Source: Deltaproteobacteria bacterium (GTDB lineage Bacteria; Desulfobacterota; Binatia; UBA9968). Taken from it: 44,017 nucleotides of DNA. The translations under genes were made by a program, and so were the position numbers. Below are positions 29,710 to 38,622 of this stretch, piece by piece. The notes beneath the pieces are model-generated. The model saw nothing but the letters and a program-made list of their open reading frames with translations. It was not told where the DNA came from and did no database searches. How positions within the stretch are numbered: the stretch's first letter is position 1; every line of letters begins with the position of its first letter. The stretch lies in assembly GCA_030688735.1 (NCBI GenBank), contig JAUYJC010000253.1:1-44017 (forward strand). Reading direction: 5' to 3'.

Positions 29710-31182
29710 GTGACTGACGAAGGCATTAAATTCGTTGACACCACCATCCGTGACGGCCACCAGAGCCTGTGGGCGGAGAATATGACCACGGGCATGATGC
29801 TGCCGGTCGCGGAGGCGATGGACCGGGCGGGTTTCGACGCCATCGAACTGATCTCCAGCTCGCATCTGAAGAAGTGCGTGCGCGAATTGAAAGAAGACCC
29901 CTGGGCACGGGTAAAGCTCGTCAGCCAGCGGATTACTCACACGCCGCTGCGGCTCAACGCGGGACGATTCAGCGCATTCGATCTGACGCCGCGGTCGCTG
30001 TACCGGTTGTTCATGGAACGGATGGCCGCCAACGGCATCCGCGAGGCGCGCATCTCGGAAGAATGGAACGAGCTCGAAGGCTGGGAGTGGAAAGTTAAAG
30101 TCGCCCGCGATGTCGGCATCAACCCGGTGCCCAACATCATCTATTCGGTCTCGCCGAAGCACACGGATGAATATTTCGCCGAGCGCACGCGCCAGGCGGC
30201 GTCGCTCAAAGTCAACCGGCTCTGCCTCAAGGACCCCGGCGGCTTGCTCACGCCGGAGCGATTAACGACTTTAGTGCCGATTATTTTTAAGAACGCCGGC
30301 GGCATCTCCGTCGAGCTGCACACCCATTGCACGACCGGGCTCGGCCCGCTCTGCTGTCTCGAAGCGGTCAAGCTCGGCATCAAGATCGTCAACACCGCGC
30401 TGCCGCCGCTCGCCGACGGCTCGTCGAATCCGTCGCTCTTCAACGTCGCCAAGAATCTGCGCGCGCTGGGTTATAAAACCCTCATCGACGAAGAACTGCT
30501 CAAGCCGGTCTCCAACCACTTCACTTACATTGCCAAGCGCGAAGGATTTCCTATCGGCGCGCCGGTGGAATACGACTACTCGCAATACCAGCACCAGGTT
30601 CCCGGCGGCATGATCTCGAACCTGCGCTTCCAACTGCGCAAAGTCGGCATGGAGCACAAGATCGACCAGGCCTTGGAAGAAACCATGCAGGTGCGCGCCG
30701 AGCTTGGCTACCCGATCATGGTCACGCCGCTGTCGCAGTTCGTCGGCAGCCAGGCGGCGATCAACGTCATCGTCGGCGAGCGCTACAAGGAAGTCACCGA
30801 CCAGATCATTCAATACGCGCTCGGCTACTGGGGACGTGAAGGCGCCGAGCTGATGGCCCCCGAAGTCAAAGCCAAGATTCTCGACCGGCCGCGCGCCAAG
30901 GAGTGGGCCGAGCGGCCGCCGCCTGAACCGACGGTTCAGGAGCTGCGCAAGAAGATGAACGCCGAAAGCGTTTCCGACGAAGAGTTCCTGCTGCGCTGGA
31001 ACCTGAACGTCGATGAGATCGAAACGATGCGCGCGGCCGGCGCGCCCAAAGAATATCTCACGGCTCGCCAACCGCTGGTGAATCTCCTCGACGCCCTGAG
31101 CAAACGCAAGGACTACCGCCAGATCGTCATCCAGAAGGGCGACATGGTCGTCTCGCTCAACCGCGACGCGCCAACAGCGTGA
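29710..31182 (+). CDS. Second carboxyltransferase-domain protein
   Basis: 490 residues from a GTG start. Strongly similar (about 75 percent by eye) to 26985-28442 along the whole length: FVDTTIRDGHQSLWAENMTT, NRLCLKDPGGLLTPERLTTL, ELHTHCTTGLGPLCC, YDYSQYQHQVPGGMISNLRF, TPLSQFVGSQAAINVIVGER. Catalytic Lys and metal His are kept. It also lacks the biotinyl domain. The two genes with the amidohydrolase between them suggest either two subunits of one complex or two enzymes with different acid substrates. The start lies downstream of an inverted repeat, no other gene between. Confidence 0.9.
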   Translation: MTDEGIKFVDTTIRDGHQSLWAENMTTGMMLPVAEAMDRAGFDAIELISSSHLKKCVRELKEDPWARVKLVSQRITHTPLRLNAGRFSAFDLTPRSLYRLFMERMAANGIREARISEEWNELEGWEWKVKVARDVGINPVPNIIYSVSPKHTDEYFAERTRQAASLKVNRLCLKDPGGLLTPERLTTLVPIIFKNAGGISVELHTHCTTGLGPLCCLEAVKLGIKIVNTALPPLADGSSNPSLFNVAKNLRALGYKTLIDEELLKPVSNHFTYIAKREGFPIGAPVEYDYSQYQHQVPGGMISNLRFQLRKVGMEHKIDQALEETMQVRAELGYPIMVTPLSQFVGSQAAINVIVGERYKEVTDQIIQYALGYWGREGAELMAPEVKAKILDRPRAKEWAERPPPEPTVQELRKKMNAESVSDEEFLLRWNLNVDEIETMRAAGAPKEYLTARQPLVNLLDALSKRKDYRQIVIQKGDMVVSLNRDAPTA

Positions 31183-31246
31183 CCTAAAATTCGCTGATTA
31201 TTTTGTATTGACGATCACGAACACGATTCACGATCACGAAATAACC

Positions 31247-31612
31247 ATGGACCGTTTCTTTTTCGCCGCCGGATCGTTGATGGCCTTTCTCGGTGTTGCT
31301 CTCGGAGCGTTCGCCGCCCACGGCCTCAAGTCGCGACTCCCACCCGACATGCTGACGATCTTCGAAGTCGGCGTGCGCTACCAGATGTACCACGCATTCG
31401 GTCTGATCGCCGTCGCTTGGGCCGTCTCGCGCTGGCCGCAAAGCAGCGCGCCGCTGGCGGGCTGGTCTTTTATCTTCGGCATCGTGATTTTTTCCGGCAG
31501 TCTCTATCTCCTCAGCGTCACCGGCATCCGCTGGCTCGGCGCGATCACGCCCATCGGTGGCGTTGCCTTCCTGATCGGCTGGCTTCTCCTCGCCTGGACG
31601 GTCTGGCGCTAG
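31247..31612 (+). CDS. DUF423 membrane protein
   Basis: 121 residues from the ATG at 31247; four membrane helices. FAAGSLMAFLGVALGAFAAH, then GLKSRLPPDML and FEVGVRYQMYHAFGLIAVAW, are the family signature (AFGAHGL and Q.YH..). The third and fourth helices follow (FIFGIVIFSGSLYLLSVTG, ITPIGGVAFLIGWLLLAW). Inner-membrane protein of unknown function, often called YgdD-like. Confidence 0.9.
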   Translation: MDRFFFAAGSLMAFLGVALGAFAAHGLKSRLPPDMLTIFEVGVRYQMYHAFGLIAVAWAVSRWPQSSAPLAGWSFIFGIVIFSGSLYLLSVTGIRWLGAITPIGGVAFLIGWLLLAWTVWR

Positions 31613-31622
31613 AAGAAATTTG

Positions 31623-31893
31623 ACCGCAGAGAACGCAAAGTACGCAAAAGAGGGGAAACCCTTTTCTTTGCGACCGTTGCACTGCAATCCGTGATAATTT
31701 GCGCACGCCGCGCAAATGCTTCTCGGGTTCGGACATGCCTCCCGCAAAGGCGCAAAGACGCTAAGTTCGGAAGAAAAGATTAGCCATTCAGAATCAAATT
31801 CACTTCCTCTTCTCCAACCTTTGCGCCTTGGCGCCTTTGCGGGAGATATTCCGGCTCCTTTTTTTGCGACCTTTGCGTTCTTTGCGGTGAATG
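31623..31893. repeat. Nested inverted repeats (CGCAAAG families)
   Basis: Outer arms ACCGCAGAGAACGCAAAGTACGC (31623-31645) and its near mirror at 31868-31890 enclose inner arms CCCGCAAAGGCGCAAAGACGC (31740-31760) and their mirror at about 31826-31847. It looks like one palindrome unit inserted into another. The whole gap 31613-31949 has no gene. Confidence 0.7.
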
Positions 31894-31949
31894 GGCTTTG
31901 TCCTCCTCTCCGCGTTGACTGTCCATAGGCCTTCGCGTAACTTGAACCC

Positions 31950-33068
31950 GTGATCGTCGGCGTCCCCAAAGAAATCAAAATCGAGGAGAACCGCGTCGCC
32001 GTGACGCCCACCGGCGTGGCCGCCTTCGTCGCCCGCGGTCACAAGGTCTTGATCGAAAAAAACGCCGGTAACGGCAGCGGCCTCACGGACCGCGCTTACG
32101 AAAGGGCCGGCGCGACGCTGGTGGACTCGGCGAAGGAAGTTTGGCAGCAGGCGGACTTGATCATGAAGGTCAAGGAGCCGCAGCCGTCGGAGTTTCCGCT
32201 CCTGCGCGAGGGTTTGATTCTCCTCACGTACCTCCACCTTGCCGCCTCAGAATCCGTCACGCGTGTCCTGCTGGATAAGAAAGTCACGGGCATCGGCTAC
32301 GAAACCATTCAGCTCGATGACGGCTCGCTGCCGCTCTTGGCGCCGATGAGCGAGATCGCCGGGCGGCTGTCGATTCAAGTCGGCGCCTGGTGTTTGCAGG
32401 CGGAAAATGGCGGCAGAGGCATTTTGCTTGAAGGCGCCTCCGGCGTGCGGCCCGGAAAAGTGGTCATCATCGGCGCGGGCATCTCGGGCGCCGCCGCGTG
32501 CCACGTGGCCGTAGGAATCGGCGCCGATGTCAGCATCGTCGATATCAACCCCACCAAACTCCGCTACGTCCACGACATTGTCGGCGGCCACGTCACCACT
32601 TTGATGTCGAACCGCGCTAACATCGAAGAGGAAGTCGCAGGGGCCGATTTGGTGATCGGCTGCGTGCTCATTCCTGGGGCCAAAGCGCCCAAATTGATTT
32701 CTCGCAACTTGACCAAACGGATGAAGCCCGGCTCGGCCCTGGTGGATATTTGCATCGATCAGGGCGGCTGCGCCGAGACCTCGCGGCCGACGACGCATCG
32801 CCAACCGATTTACGTCGAGGAGGAGGTCGTGCATTATTGCGTGACCAACATGCCGGCGATCGTTCCCAATACGTCGACCTACGCGCTGACCAACTCGACG
32901 TTGTCTTACGGGCTGATGCTGGCCAACCGCGGATTTTCCCAAGCCCTCGCCAGAAACCAGGCGCTGGCGAAAGGGCTTAACACCTTCGGTGGAAAAGTCA
33001 CCCATGAAGGAGTCGCCACGGCGTTCAACCTTCCGTTGAGCCCGGTCGAGGAGGTGATTCGCCCATGA
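31950..33068 (+). CDS. ald: Alanine dehydrogenase
   Basis: 372 residues, GTG start. Oxidatively deaminates L-alanine to pyruvate with NAD. The N-terminal domain reads MIVGVPKEIKIEENRVAVTP, with substrate-binding Arg and Lys in KVKEPQPSEF. The Rossmann domain has VVIIGAGISGAAACHVAVG (about 171-189), followed by the Asp of VSIVDINP that selects NAD. The DICIDQGGCAETSRPTTHRQ and VTNMPAIVPNTSTYALTNST stretches are diagnostic. Its last bases overlap the next ATG (ATGA), the first gene of a three-gene operon. Pyruvate formed could feed the carboxyltransferases upstream; that link is inference. Confidence 0.96.
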   Translation: MIVGVPKEIKIEENRVAVTPTGVAAFVARGHKVLIEKNAGNGSGLTDRAYERAGATLVDSAKEVWQQADLIMKVKEPQPSEFPLLREGLILLTYLHLAASESVTRVLLDKKVTGIGYETIQLDDGSLPLLAPMSEIAGRLSIQVGAWCLQAENGGRGILLEGASGVRPGKVVIIGAGISGAAACHVAVGIGADVSIVDINPTKLRYVHDIVGGHVTTLMSNRANIEEEVAGADLVIGCVLIPGAKAPKLISRNLTKRMKPGSALVDICIDQGGCAETSRPTTHRQPIYVEEEVVHYCVTNMPAIVPNTSTYALTNSTLSYGLMLANRGFSQALARNQALAKGLNTFGGKVTHEGVATAFNLPLSPVEEVIRP

Positions 33069-33991
33069 GACTGGTCACGCGCGCGGATTTCGACGGCCTG
33101 GTGTGCGGCGCGCTCGTCACAAAGTTCGAGCGCATCGATTCTTATCTGTTCGTGGAACCCAAATTCATGCAGGATGGCTTGGTGGAAATCCGTGCCGGCG
33201 ACATCATCACCAACCTGCCTTACCATCCGAACTGCACGCTCTGGTTCGACCACCACATCACCAATACGACGCCGGACTTTCCCAAGCCGATTATGCTCGG
33301 CAAAGGCGGCTTCCGCCTAGCGCCGAGCGCCGCTCGCGTCGTCTATGAGTATTACACCGATCCCTCGGATCCTGGCAGCGCCGCACGCCTGAGCTTCTTA
33401 AATTCTGAGCGCGTGACGTACCTGCTCAAGGAAGCCGACCGGATCGACGCCGGCAAACTAGAGCGAGAGGATGTCCTAAATCCCCAAGGCTATGTCTTGG
33501 TCTCCATGACCACCGACGGGAGAAACGCCGGCGACGAGCCTTACTGGCTGCGCGTGATCGAATTGCTCCGGGACAAGTCATTGGAAGAGACGATGAGGGA
33601 TCCCGAAGTCGCGAAACGCTGCCAGCAAATTCGCGACGAGCAAGAGAAGCTGCGCAAAATCCTGCTCGAACGAACGACGTTAAAGGGGAACGTCATCTAT
33701 TGCGACCTGCGCGGCGTCAAAGAGGTTCCGGAGGGCAATCGCTTTTTGATCTTCACGCTCTTTCCCCAGGGAAACATTCAAGTGAAGGTCGCTTACGACA
33801 CGCAAAGAGAGAACACCACGGCAATTTCCGTCGGCTACAACATCTTCAATCCGACATCCAACGTCAATGTCGGCGAGCTGCTGAAAAAATACGGCGGCGG
33901 CGGTCACAAGGTGGTCGGCTCCAGCCGCGTGCCGAATGATCAAGCCGAGCAAGCGATCCGCGAGGTCATCGACGCGGTTACCGACAAGTGA
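33065..33991 (+). CDS. DHH-family phosphoesterase
   Basis: 308 residues. Metal motifs: RADFDGLVCGAL (D8 and D10), LWFDHHITNT (D62-H63-H64), and LLKKYGGGGHKVVGSSRV near the C-terminus (the GGGH of the DHHA1 domain). Members are exopolyphosphatase-like, NrnA oligoribonuclease or c-di-AMP phosphodiesterase enzymes; this one lacks added domains and the substrate cannot be fixed. Translation is coupled to the alanine dehydrogenase (ATGA overlap) and to the cupin (GTGA overlap at 33988-33991). Confidence 0.9.
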   Translation: MRLVTRADFDGLVCGALVTKFERIDSYLFVEPKFMQDGLVEIRAGDIITNLPYHPNCTLWFDHHITNTTPDFPKPIMLGKGGFRLAPSAARVVYEYYTDPSDPGSAARLSFLNSERVTYLLKEADRIDAGKLEREDVLNPQGYVLVSMTTDGRNAGDEPYWLRVIELLRDKSLEETMRDPEVAKRCQQIRDEQEKLRKILLERTTLKGNVIYCDLRGVKEVPEGNRFLIFTLFPQGNIQVKVAYDTQRENTTAISVGYNIFNPTSNVNVGELLKKYGGGGHKVVGSSRVPNDQAEQAIREVIDAVTDK

Positions 33992-34332
33992 AAGCCAAAA
34001 CAAAAATCGTCAGAATCGGCGACGCCCTAAAGGGTATGGCGAAACTCAACGCCGAGATTCGCTACGCCGACTGCTTCGAGGCCAAGCAATTCACCAGCGG
34101 CCTGATCGCCTTCCGCCCGACCGAAAAATCCGACCGCAAGCAAATCAACCACGACGACAAGGACGTCGTTTGTCAGGTGCTCAAAGGCCGCGGTCGGCTG
34201 CGCGTCAAGGGGCGGCGCATCGAACTTCGTTCGGGAACCGTTTGCCATATTCCAAAGGGAACGCCCCATGATTTCACCGCGGGAAAAAGCGGCGAGCTGG
34301 TGTTGTTTTACTCGCTGATCAAGACGAGGTAG
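33988..34332 (+). CDS. Cupin domain protein
   Basis: 114 residues with a GTG start in the overlap with the DHH gene. A single cupin barrel: KQINHDDKDVVCQVLKGRGR (motif 1) and LRSGTVCHIPKGTPHDFTAG (motif 2, with His), then LVLFYSLI. Motif 1 has one His (NHDD) where two with a Glu are usual, so metal binding may be partial. Small cupins serve as isomerases, dioxygenases or sensors; role unknown. Last gene of the ald operon. Confidence 0.85.
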   Translation: MKAKTKIVRIGDALKGMAKLNAEIRYADCFEAKQFTSGLIAFRPTEKSDRKQINHDDKDVVCQVLKGRGRLRVKGRRIELRSGTVCHIPKGTPHDFTAGKSGELVLFYSLIKTR

Positions 34333-34381
34333 CGGGGCAAATGGCGCGCGCCGTGACGAAAACCGCCAGGGATAGAAAACC

Positions 34382-35308
34382 TTGAGTTCCAGGCCGGCCA
34401 CTTTGACGCCGTGGATCGCCATAACGCTGGCGCTTGCCCTCACTCTAATTGCCGGCTGCTCTTCCCGCACCTCTCCTGGTGATGCCCGCTACGTCCCCGC
34501 CGGCGATCTTTTAGACATCGTCAAAGACTTTCAGCGCCTTGCTAAGGAAGACACTTACCGGTTCCCAATTCCCAAGGACGTGACCGGCGTCAATATCATG
34601 AAGGCGTCGCTGGTGCGGCTCGAAGACTACGAGAAAAAAAACCCCGGCAAGTTCACCGACATCGTCCAATTCAATAAAGCCCTGTGCCTGGAGCGGCTGC
34701 GCGAATACGATCAGGCAGCGTCTTATTATCGCAAAGTCGCCGAGACTGAGGGACGGTTGGGAAGCGAGGCGGCGAAGAACGCCGAAATCATCGATTTCTT
34801 TCTGCGCATTCTCGACAGGCCCCTGGCCGCCGATGATCCATTCCAGTACATTGCTGGGCTCGATGAGAAGGTCGCGGCATGGAACTCATTGATTAAAAAG
34901 CACCAGGGAACCGCTTATGAGTATCTTGCCCGGATAGAGGAAGAGCGCGTCGATCGCGCCAAGGTCGCCTTCGTCGAGGCCAATCGCTATCGCCTCAAAG
35001 AGGGCGCCCAATTGACGATCCTGGGTTACAGCCAGCTCGTCACCAAGCACCGCCAAAGCAAGAACATCTATCGCTATTTGATCGATTTCGGCGATTTTTA
35101 TGAGCTGCTGGCAAGGGAATACGCCGCCCAGTTCGATCCCGAGGGATTGGTCTTCGATCTCAAGGTCTTGGATCAATTTGCCAAGTCGGCCTTGAGACTT
35201 TATACCGAGGTGGTACAAGTAGATGGCATTGTGGAGAAAATCGAGGCCCAGGGCAAAATCGAAGCGCTGCGCGGTTTGCTCGAAAAAGTGACTCGGCTGA
35301 ACCGATGA
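34382..35308 (+). CDS. Lipoprotein with helical repeats, unknown function
   Basis: 308 residues, TTG start at 34382 (a second TTG at 34403; no ATG is available). Signal peptide with lipobox LIAGC and lipidation site C26, followed by SSRT. The mature part is alpha-helical with TPR-like text: DIVQFNKALCLERLREYDQA, ASYYRKVAE, NAEIIDFFLRIL, LIDFGDFYELLAREYAAQFD, LKVLDQFAKSALRLY. Probably anchored in the inner leaflet of the outer membrane. The stop overlaps the ATG of the next, large secreted gene (ATGA, 35305-35308), so the two are made in fixed ratio. No known family. Confidence 0.72.
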   Translation: MSSRPATLTPWIAITLALALTLIAGCSSRTSPGDARYVPAGDLLDIVKDFQRLAKEDTYRFPIPKDVTGVNIMKASLVRLEDYEKKNPGKFTDIVQFNKALCLERLREYDQAASYYRKVAETEGRLGSEAAKNAEIIDFFLRILDRPLAADDPFQYIAGLDEKVAAWNSLIKKHQGTAYEYLARIEEERVDRAKVAFVEANRYRLKEGAQLTILGYSQLVTKHRQSKNIYRYLIDFGDFYELLAREYAAQFDPEGLVFDLKVLDQFAKSALRLYTEVVQVDGIVEKIEAQGKIEALRGLLEKVTRLNR

Positions 35309-37821
35309 ATCACAAACTCGGCCAACTCCTACCGCTCATCTTCATAGCTTCTCTCTCGGCGTCGATTCCGCGTGCCGGCGCTCAGCAGCGGGAACTGCCG
35401 CTGGAAAAAATCCTCAATCCCCTGCCCGAGTTCGACCCCTTTGAGAAACCCCTGGCAGCGCCGCAATATTTTCCGGACGACGTCGATAAGCGCACGCGCG
35501 AAACACTGATCGACGCCCTTTTCAACGATAAGGCCGCGCTTGAACAGCATCTAACGTTTTTCAAGTCCGAGGATGGCCGATTGCAAAAGCAGCATGGCGC
35601 CGCCACCGGACTGACGGAGCATGTGCAGGACCTCGTCAACAATACGATCCTCGAGCGCGAGCCTCATCTCGCCGCCCAAAGAGCCGCGCTCAAGAACGCC
35701 TCTTCGGAACAGCGCAGGAAGTATCTCGAAGCGATCATCAATCAGGACGACCTCACCCAAGCCGACCAACTGATGCGCCGGAGCTCGACCAACTTCTGGG
35801 GCGGGATGGTCAACCGTTTGCTCAGTTCGGTGGACCTGGTCGGAGTCGCCTCGGGAAACTATATCGGCGCGGCAGTGGAAACCGCCGTAAGCCAACTTTA
35901 CGCGCTGGCCGACCGCGACATGCCCATCGAAGAGCGGCGGGCGTTAGCGCGGGATCTAGATTATTTAAAACGCTTTCCCGACGACCCGCGCAGCGCCGAG
36001 ATCCGCAGACGAGTCGAATCCCTCGATAAGAAGAAAATGGCGGCGCTGGCGCAGAAACAGCTCGCCAAGGCCGACGAGGCGCTGGCCAGGGGCGAATCGG
36101 ACAAGGCGCTCTTTCATACCGAGCTTGCATCATTTTTCGACCCCCAGTCCCGCGACGTGCAAAAAACGCTCGAACGGGCGAAAAAATTATCCAAGGAGCG
36201 GGACGAAAGCCAAAAGAAGGCTCTCACTGCGATTGAGGAGCCGAGGGCGCCGGCAGAGCGGGACGAAGATGTGAAGCGGCTGCTTCAGGCTCTGTCGCTG
36301 CGCGACGCGCACCAGGTGGAGCGGGTCGCCGTCGACATCGACAAGAAATACACCGGCACGGCGCTCGCCGACGCGGCGCGCGACGCCGAGGCTGTCGCCA
36401 TGGAGATGAAAGGATGGCATGAGGCGGCGAAGAAAGCCGTCGAGCAAATCATCCGTTCGGCGATCAACCCGGAGGCAAAAACGCGCGCCTCAACCCTGCT
36501 GCAAAGCCGCGAATACAATCTCCTCGGCTCCTTTGAAGACGCGCGCAGCGACCGCCGTTTGCAGTCGGCGAAGTACGTTCTCTTGGGCGAAGACCTGCTG
36601 AAGAAGAATCTGCTCTACGCGGCCGGAGCCGTGGCCGTCGGTGGACCAGCGGGGGTCGGTGCGGCGATGGTCATGGTCAATGCCATGATGATGGGGAACA
36701 ACCTTTACCAGGTGGCGACCAACAACCCAATTTCCGCCCAACCGGTCATCGATACCGGGGTCGCCTATGTGCGCAACCACCCCAATGCGGAAAACGCCTC
36801 GGAAGTTTATAAGGTATTGGCGGAAGCCTTCGAGGAACGAGGTATGCTCGACAAGGCGATAAATTATTACGAGCTTTCCGGCACCGCGTCCAAAGAGAAA
36901 ATCGCCGACCTCAACGAAAAAATGGCCAAAGCCTATTTAAGCGCCGCCACTAAGAATAAAGAGCGCGCCGCCCAGGAGTCCTATCTGACAACAATCCTGG
37001 ATGAATATCCGGGAAGCTCGTCCGCCGCCGAAGCGACGAAAAAACTCGCCGAGTTGGCGAAGGACGAGAACCGCGGGTTACGGATGAGCAAGCAATTCTT
37101 AATGGAAAACCCGGAGATCTACGGTCCCCGGGGACTCGGCCTCAAACCTTCGTTGTTCGACGGCAACGCGGGCAACATGGAACTGGCGGAGCGAGGCGTC
37201 AATCTGATCGGCGACAACGAGATGCTGATTTATTACCAAACTCCATGGGGTGTCCGCAGTCAAAGCTATCCTTTGTCCAAACCGATGGCGGATCGATTCT
37301 TCGCCACGTTGCGGCAGAAGAACCTCGAAGTCGCCCTGGCCGATGTCAATCAGCGGGCCAAAGGGAGCGCCGGCGGCATCAAGAACCTGCCTCTGCCGGT
37401 GATTCGCTCGGAGGGGGAAAAACGCGGCGAGCGCTATGAAAATCGCGACGACACCACCTTTACGTTCGTGCGTGAAGTCGGAGGTTCTGCGGCAACCTAC
37501 CCCAAAGTGCTGGACTATGAGTTGTTGAGTGAAAACGAGCGCGATCCGGGAAGCAAGTATCGTATCCCTCCCATCCAGGGAAGCATCTCGGCGAGCCGCT
37601 TCAGCATGAGCGGCGCATTGCCGACCGGCCTGTGGGGCAATCAACTCTCTGTCGGGTCGGATCAGAAAGGGACCTTCGCCGGCGTGGAGTTGCCGATACC
37701 GCTGCTCCAGGGTTTCATTCCCGTTGACTTCATGGTGCAAGGCCGGCCCGGCGGCTTTTCCGTCTATCCCAAAATTCATCTCGGCAAAGACTCCGGCGAA
37801 GACCCGGAGCTCTATCGTTAG
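35305..37821 (+). CDS. Large secreted TPR-like protein, unknown function
   Basis: 838 residues with a signal peptide (MNHKLGQLLPLIFIASLSAS, cleavage near GAQQ). Residues 55-430 are a long helical solenoid with degenerate TPR-like units (QLAKADEALARGESDKALFH, SYQKTLERAKKL-like and VYKVLAEAFEERGMLDKAIN near 515-535). A Gly/Ala/Met hydrophobic stretch (YAAGAVAVGGPAGVGAAMVM, around 430-460) may be a membrane-inserting or buried helix. The C-terminal 220 residues are strand-rich (MELAERGVNLIGDNEMLIYY, DTTFTFVREVGGSAATYPKV, FAGVELPIPLLQGFIPVDFM) and may be a barrel-like or lectin-like domain. No family known to me. Coupled to the lipoprotein; five bases before an ABC permease start, so possibly in one operon with a transporter. 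Confidence 0.75.
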   Translation: MNHKLGQLLPLIFIASLSASIPRAGAQQRELPLEKILNPLPEFDPFEKPLAAPQYFPDDVDKRTRETLIDALFNDKAALEQHLTFFKSEDGRLQKQHGAATGLTEHVQDLVNNTILEREPHLAAQRAALKNASSEQRRKYLEAIINQDDLTQADQLMRRSSTNFWGGMVNRLLSSVDLVGVASGNYIGAAVETAVSQLYALADRDMPIEERRALARDLDYLKRFPDDPRSAEIRRRVESLDKKKMAALAQKQLAKADEALARGESDKALFHTELASFFDPQSRDVQKTLERAKKLSKERDESQKKALTAIEEPRAPAERDEDVKRLLQALSLRDAHQVERVAVDIDKKYTGTALADAARDAEAVAMEMKGWHEAAKKAVEQIIRSAINPEAKTRASTLLQSREYNLLGSFEDARSDRRLQSAKYVLLGEDLLKKNLLYAAGAVAVGGPAGVGAAMVMVNAMMMGNNLYQVATNNPISAQPVIDTGVAYVRNHPNAENASEVYKVLAEAFEERGMLDKAINYYELSGTASKEKIADLNEKMAKAYLSAATKNKERAAQESYLTTILDEYPGSSSAAEATKKLAELAKDENRGLRMSKQFLMENPEIYGPRGLGLKPSLFDGNAGNMELAERGVNLIGDNEMLIYYQTPWGVRSQSYPLSKPMADRFFATLRQKNLEVALADVNQRAKGSAGGIKNLPLPVIRSEGEKRGERYENRDDTTFTFVREVGGSAATYPKVLDYELLSENERDPGSKYRIPPIQGSISASRFSMSGALPTGLWGNQLSVGSDQKGTFAGVELPIPLLQGFIPVDFMVQGRPGGFSVYPKIHLGKDSGEDPELYR

Positions 37822-37826
37822 AAAAC

Positions 37827-38612
37827 TTGAGACAACCGTTGTTCAAGAAGGAAATTGTCCGCGGCGCTATATCCATATCCGCCGGCGTGGTCATCTGGGA
37901 GATTCTCGCCCGCCTGTTGCTGGAAAACGAATTGCTGATTCCGCCGCCGAGCAGCGTGCTGCGCTCTTTTTGGACGCTCGCCGTCAGCGGAAAACTCAAC
38001 AAGCATTTCGAGGCGACCCTGACCGAGTTCGCCTACGGCTTCAGCACCGCCTGCATCCTTGGGATCATCATCGGTTACTTTATGGGCATGTATCGCTGGT
38101 TCGACGAAATCATGGACCCGTGGATCGCCACGCTTTACTCGATTCCGGTCATTGCCATCGTGCCGCTGATCATCATCTGGTTCGGCATCGGCTTGCTCTC
38201 CAAGATCATCGTGGTCTTCAAAATCACGGTCGTCGCGATCATTCTCAATACCGCCGCGGGCATCAAAAACTTGGACCCGGTGTGGCTGGAGCTGGCTCAA
38301 TCGCTCAGGCTGGCCGGGTGGCAAACGACCTATAAAATCCGCTTCCCCGGCGCCCTGCCCTACATCATCACGGGCATGCGTTTAGGCGTAGGGCGCGCGC
38401 TTTTGGCCGTCGTGGTGGCCGAACTGATGGCCTCCAACGCCGGCCTCGGCTATCTCTTGCGCGACGCCTCGGAAACCTGGGACAGTCCCAAGTTATTCGT
38501 CACCGTGATTTTGCTCGCCGTCATCGGCCTGGTGAGCTTCAACTTGATCAAGCGCCTCGAGCGGCGCATGGCGCCCTGGCGCCAGAGCGCCGAATGGTCG
38601 TCGGAGGCGTAG
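37827..38612 (+). CDS. ABC transporter permease (NitT/TauT type), first
   Basis: 261 residues, TTG start (MRQPLFKKEIVRGA). About six membrane helices and the BPD_transp_1 coupling loop ELAQSLRLAGWQTTYKIRFP, then GALPYIITGMRLGVGRALLA. Part of a SsuBC/TauBC-like importer for small anions or organic acids; substrate not known. Begins five bases after the TPR-like gene stop and is followed by a second permease at ten bases, so one transcript. Confidence 0.92.
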   Translation: MRQPLFKKEIVRGAISISAGVVIWEILARLLLENELLIPPPSSVLRSFWTLAVSGKLNKHFEATLTEFAYGFSTACILGIIIGYFMGMYRWFDEIMDPWIATLYSIPVIAIVPLIIIWFGIGLLSKIIVVFKITVVAIILNTAAGIKNLDPVWLELAQSLRLAGWQTTYKIRFPGALPYIITGMRLGVGRALLAVVVAELMASNAGLGYLLRDASETWDSPKLFVTVILLAVIGLVSFNLIKRLERRMAPWRQSAEWSSEA

Positions 38613-38622
38613 TATTGGGAGT

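Noticed and set aside
32247-33005. Long minus-strand frames opposite ald, the carboxyltransferases and the importer genes
   Set aside because: All are shadows of strongly supported plus-strand genes.
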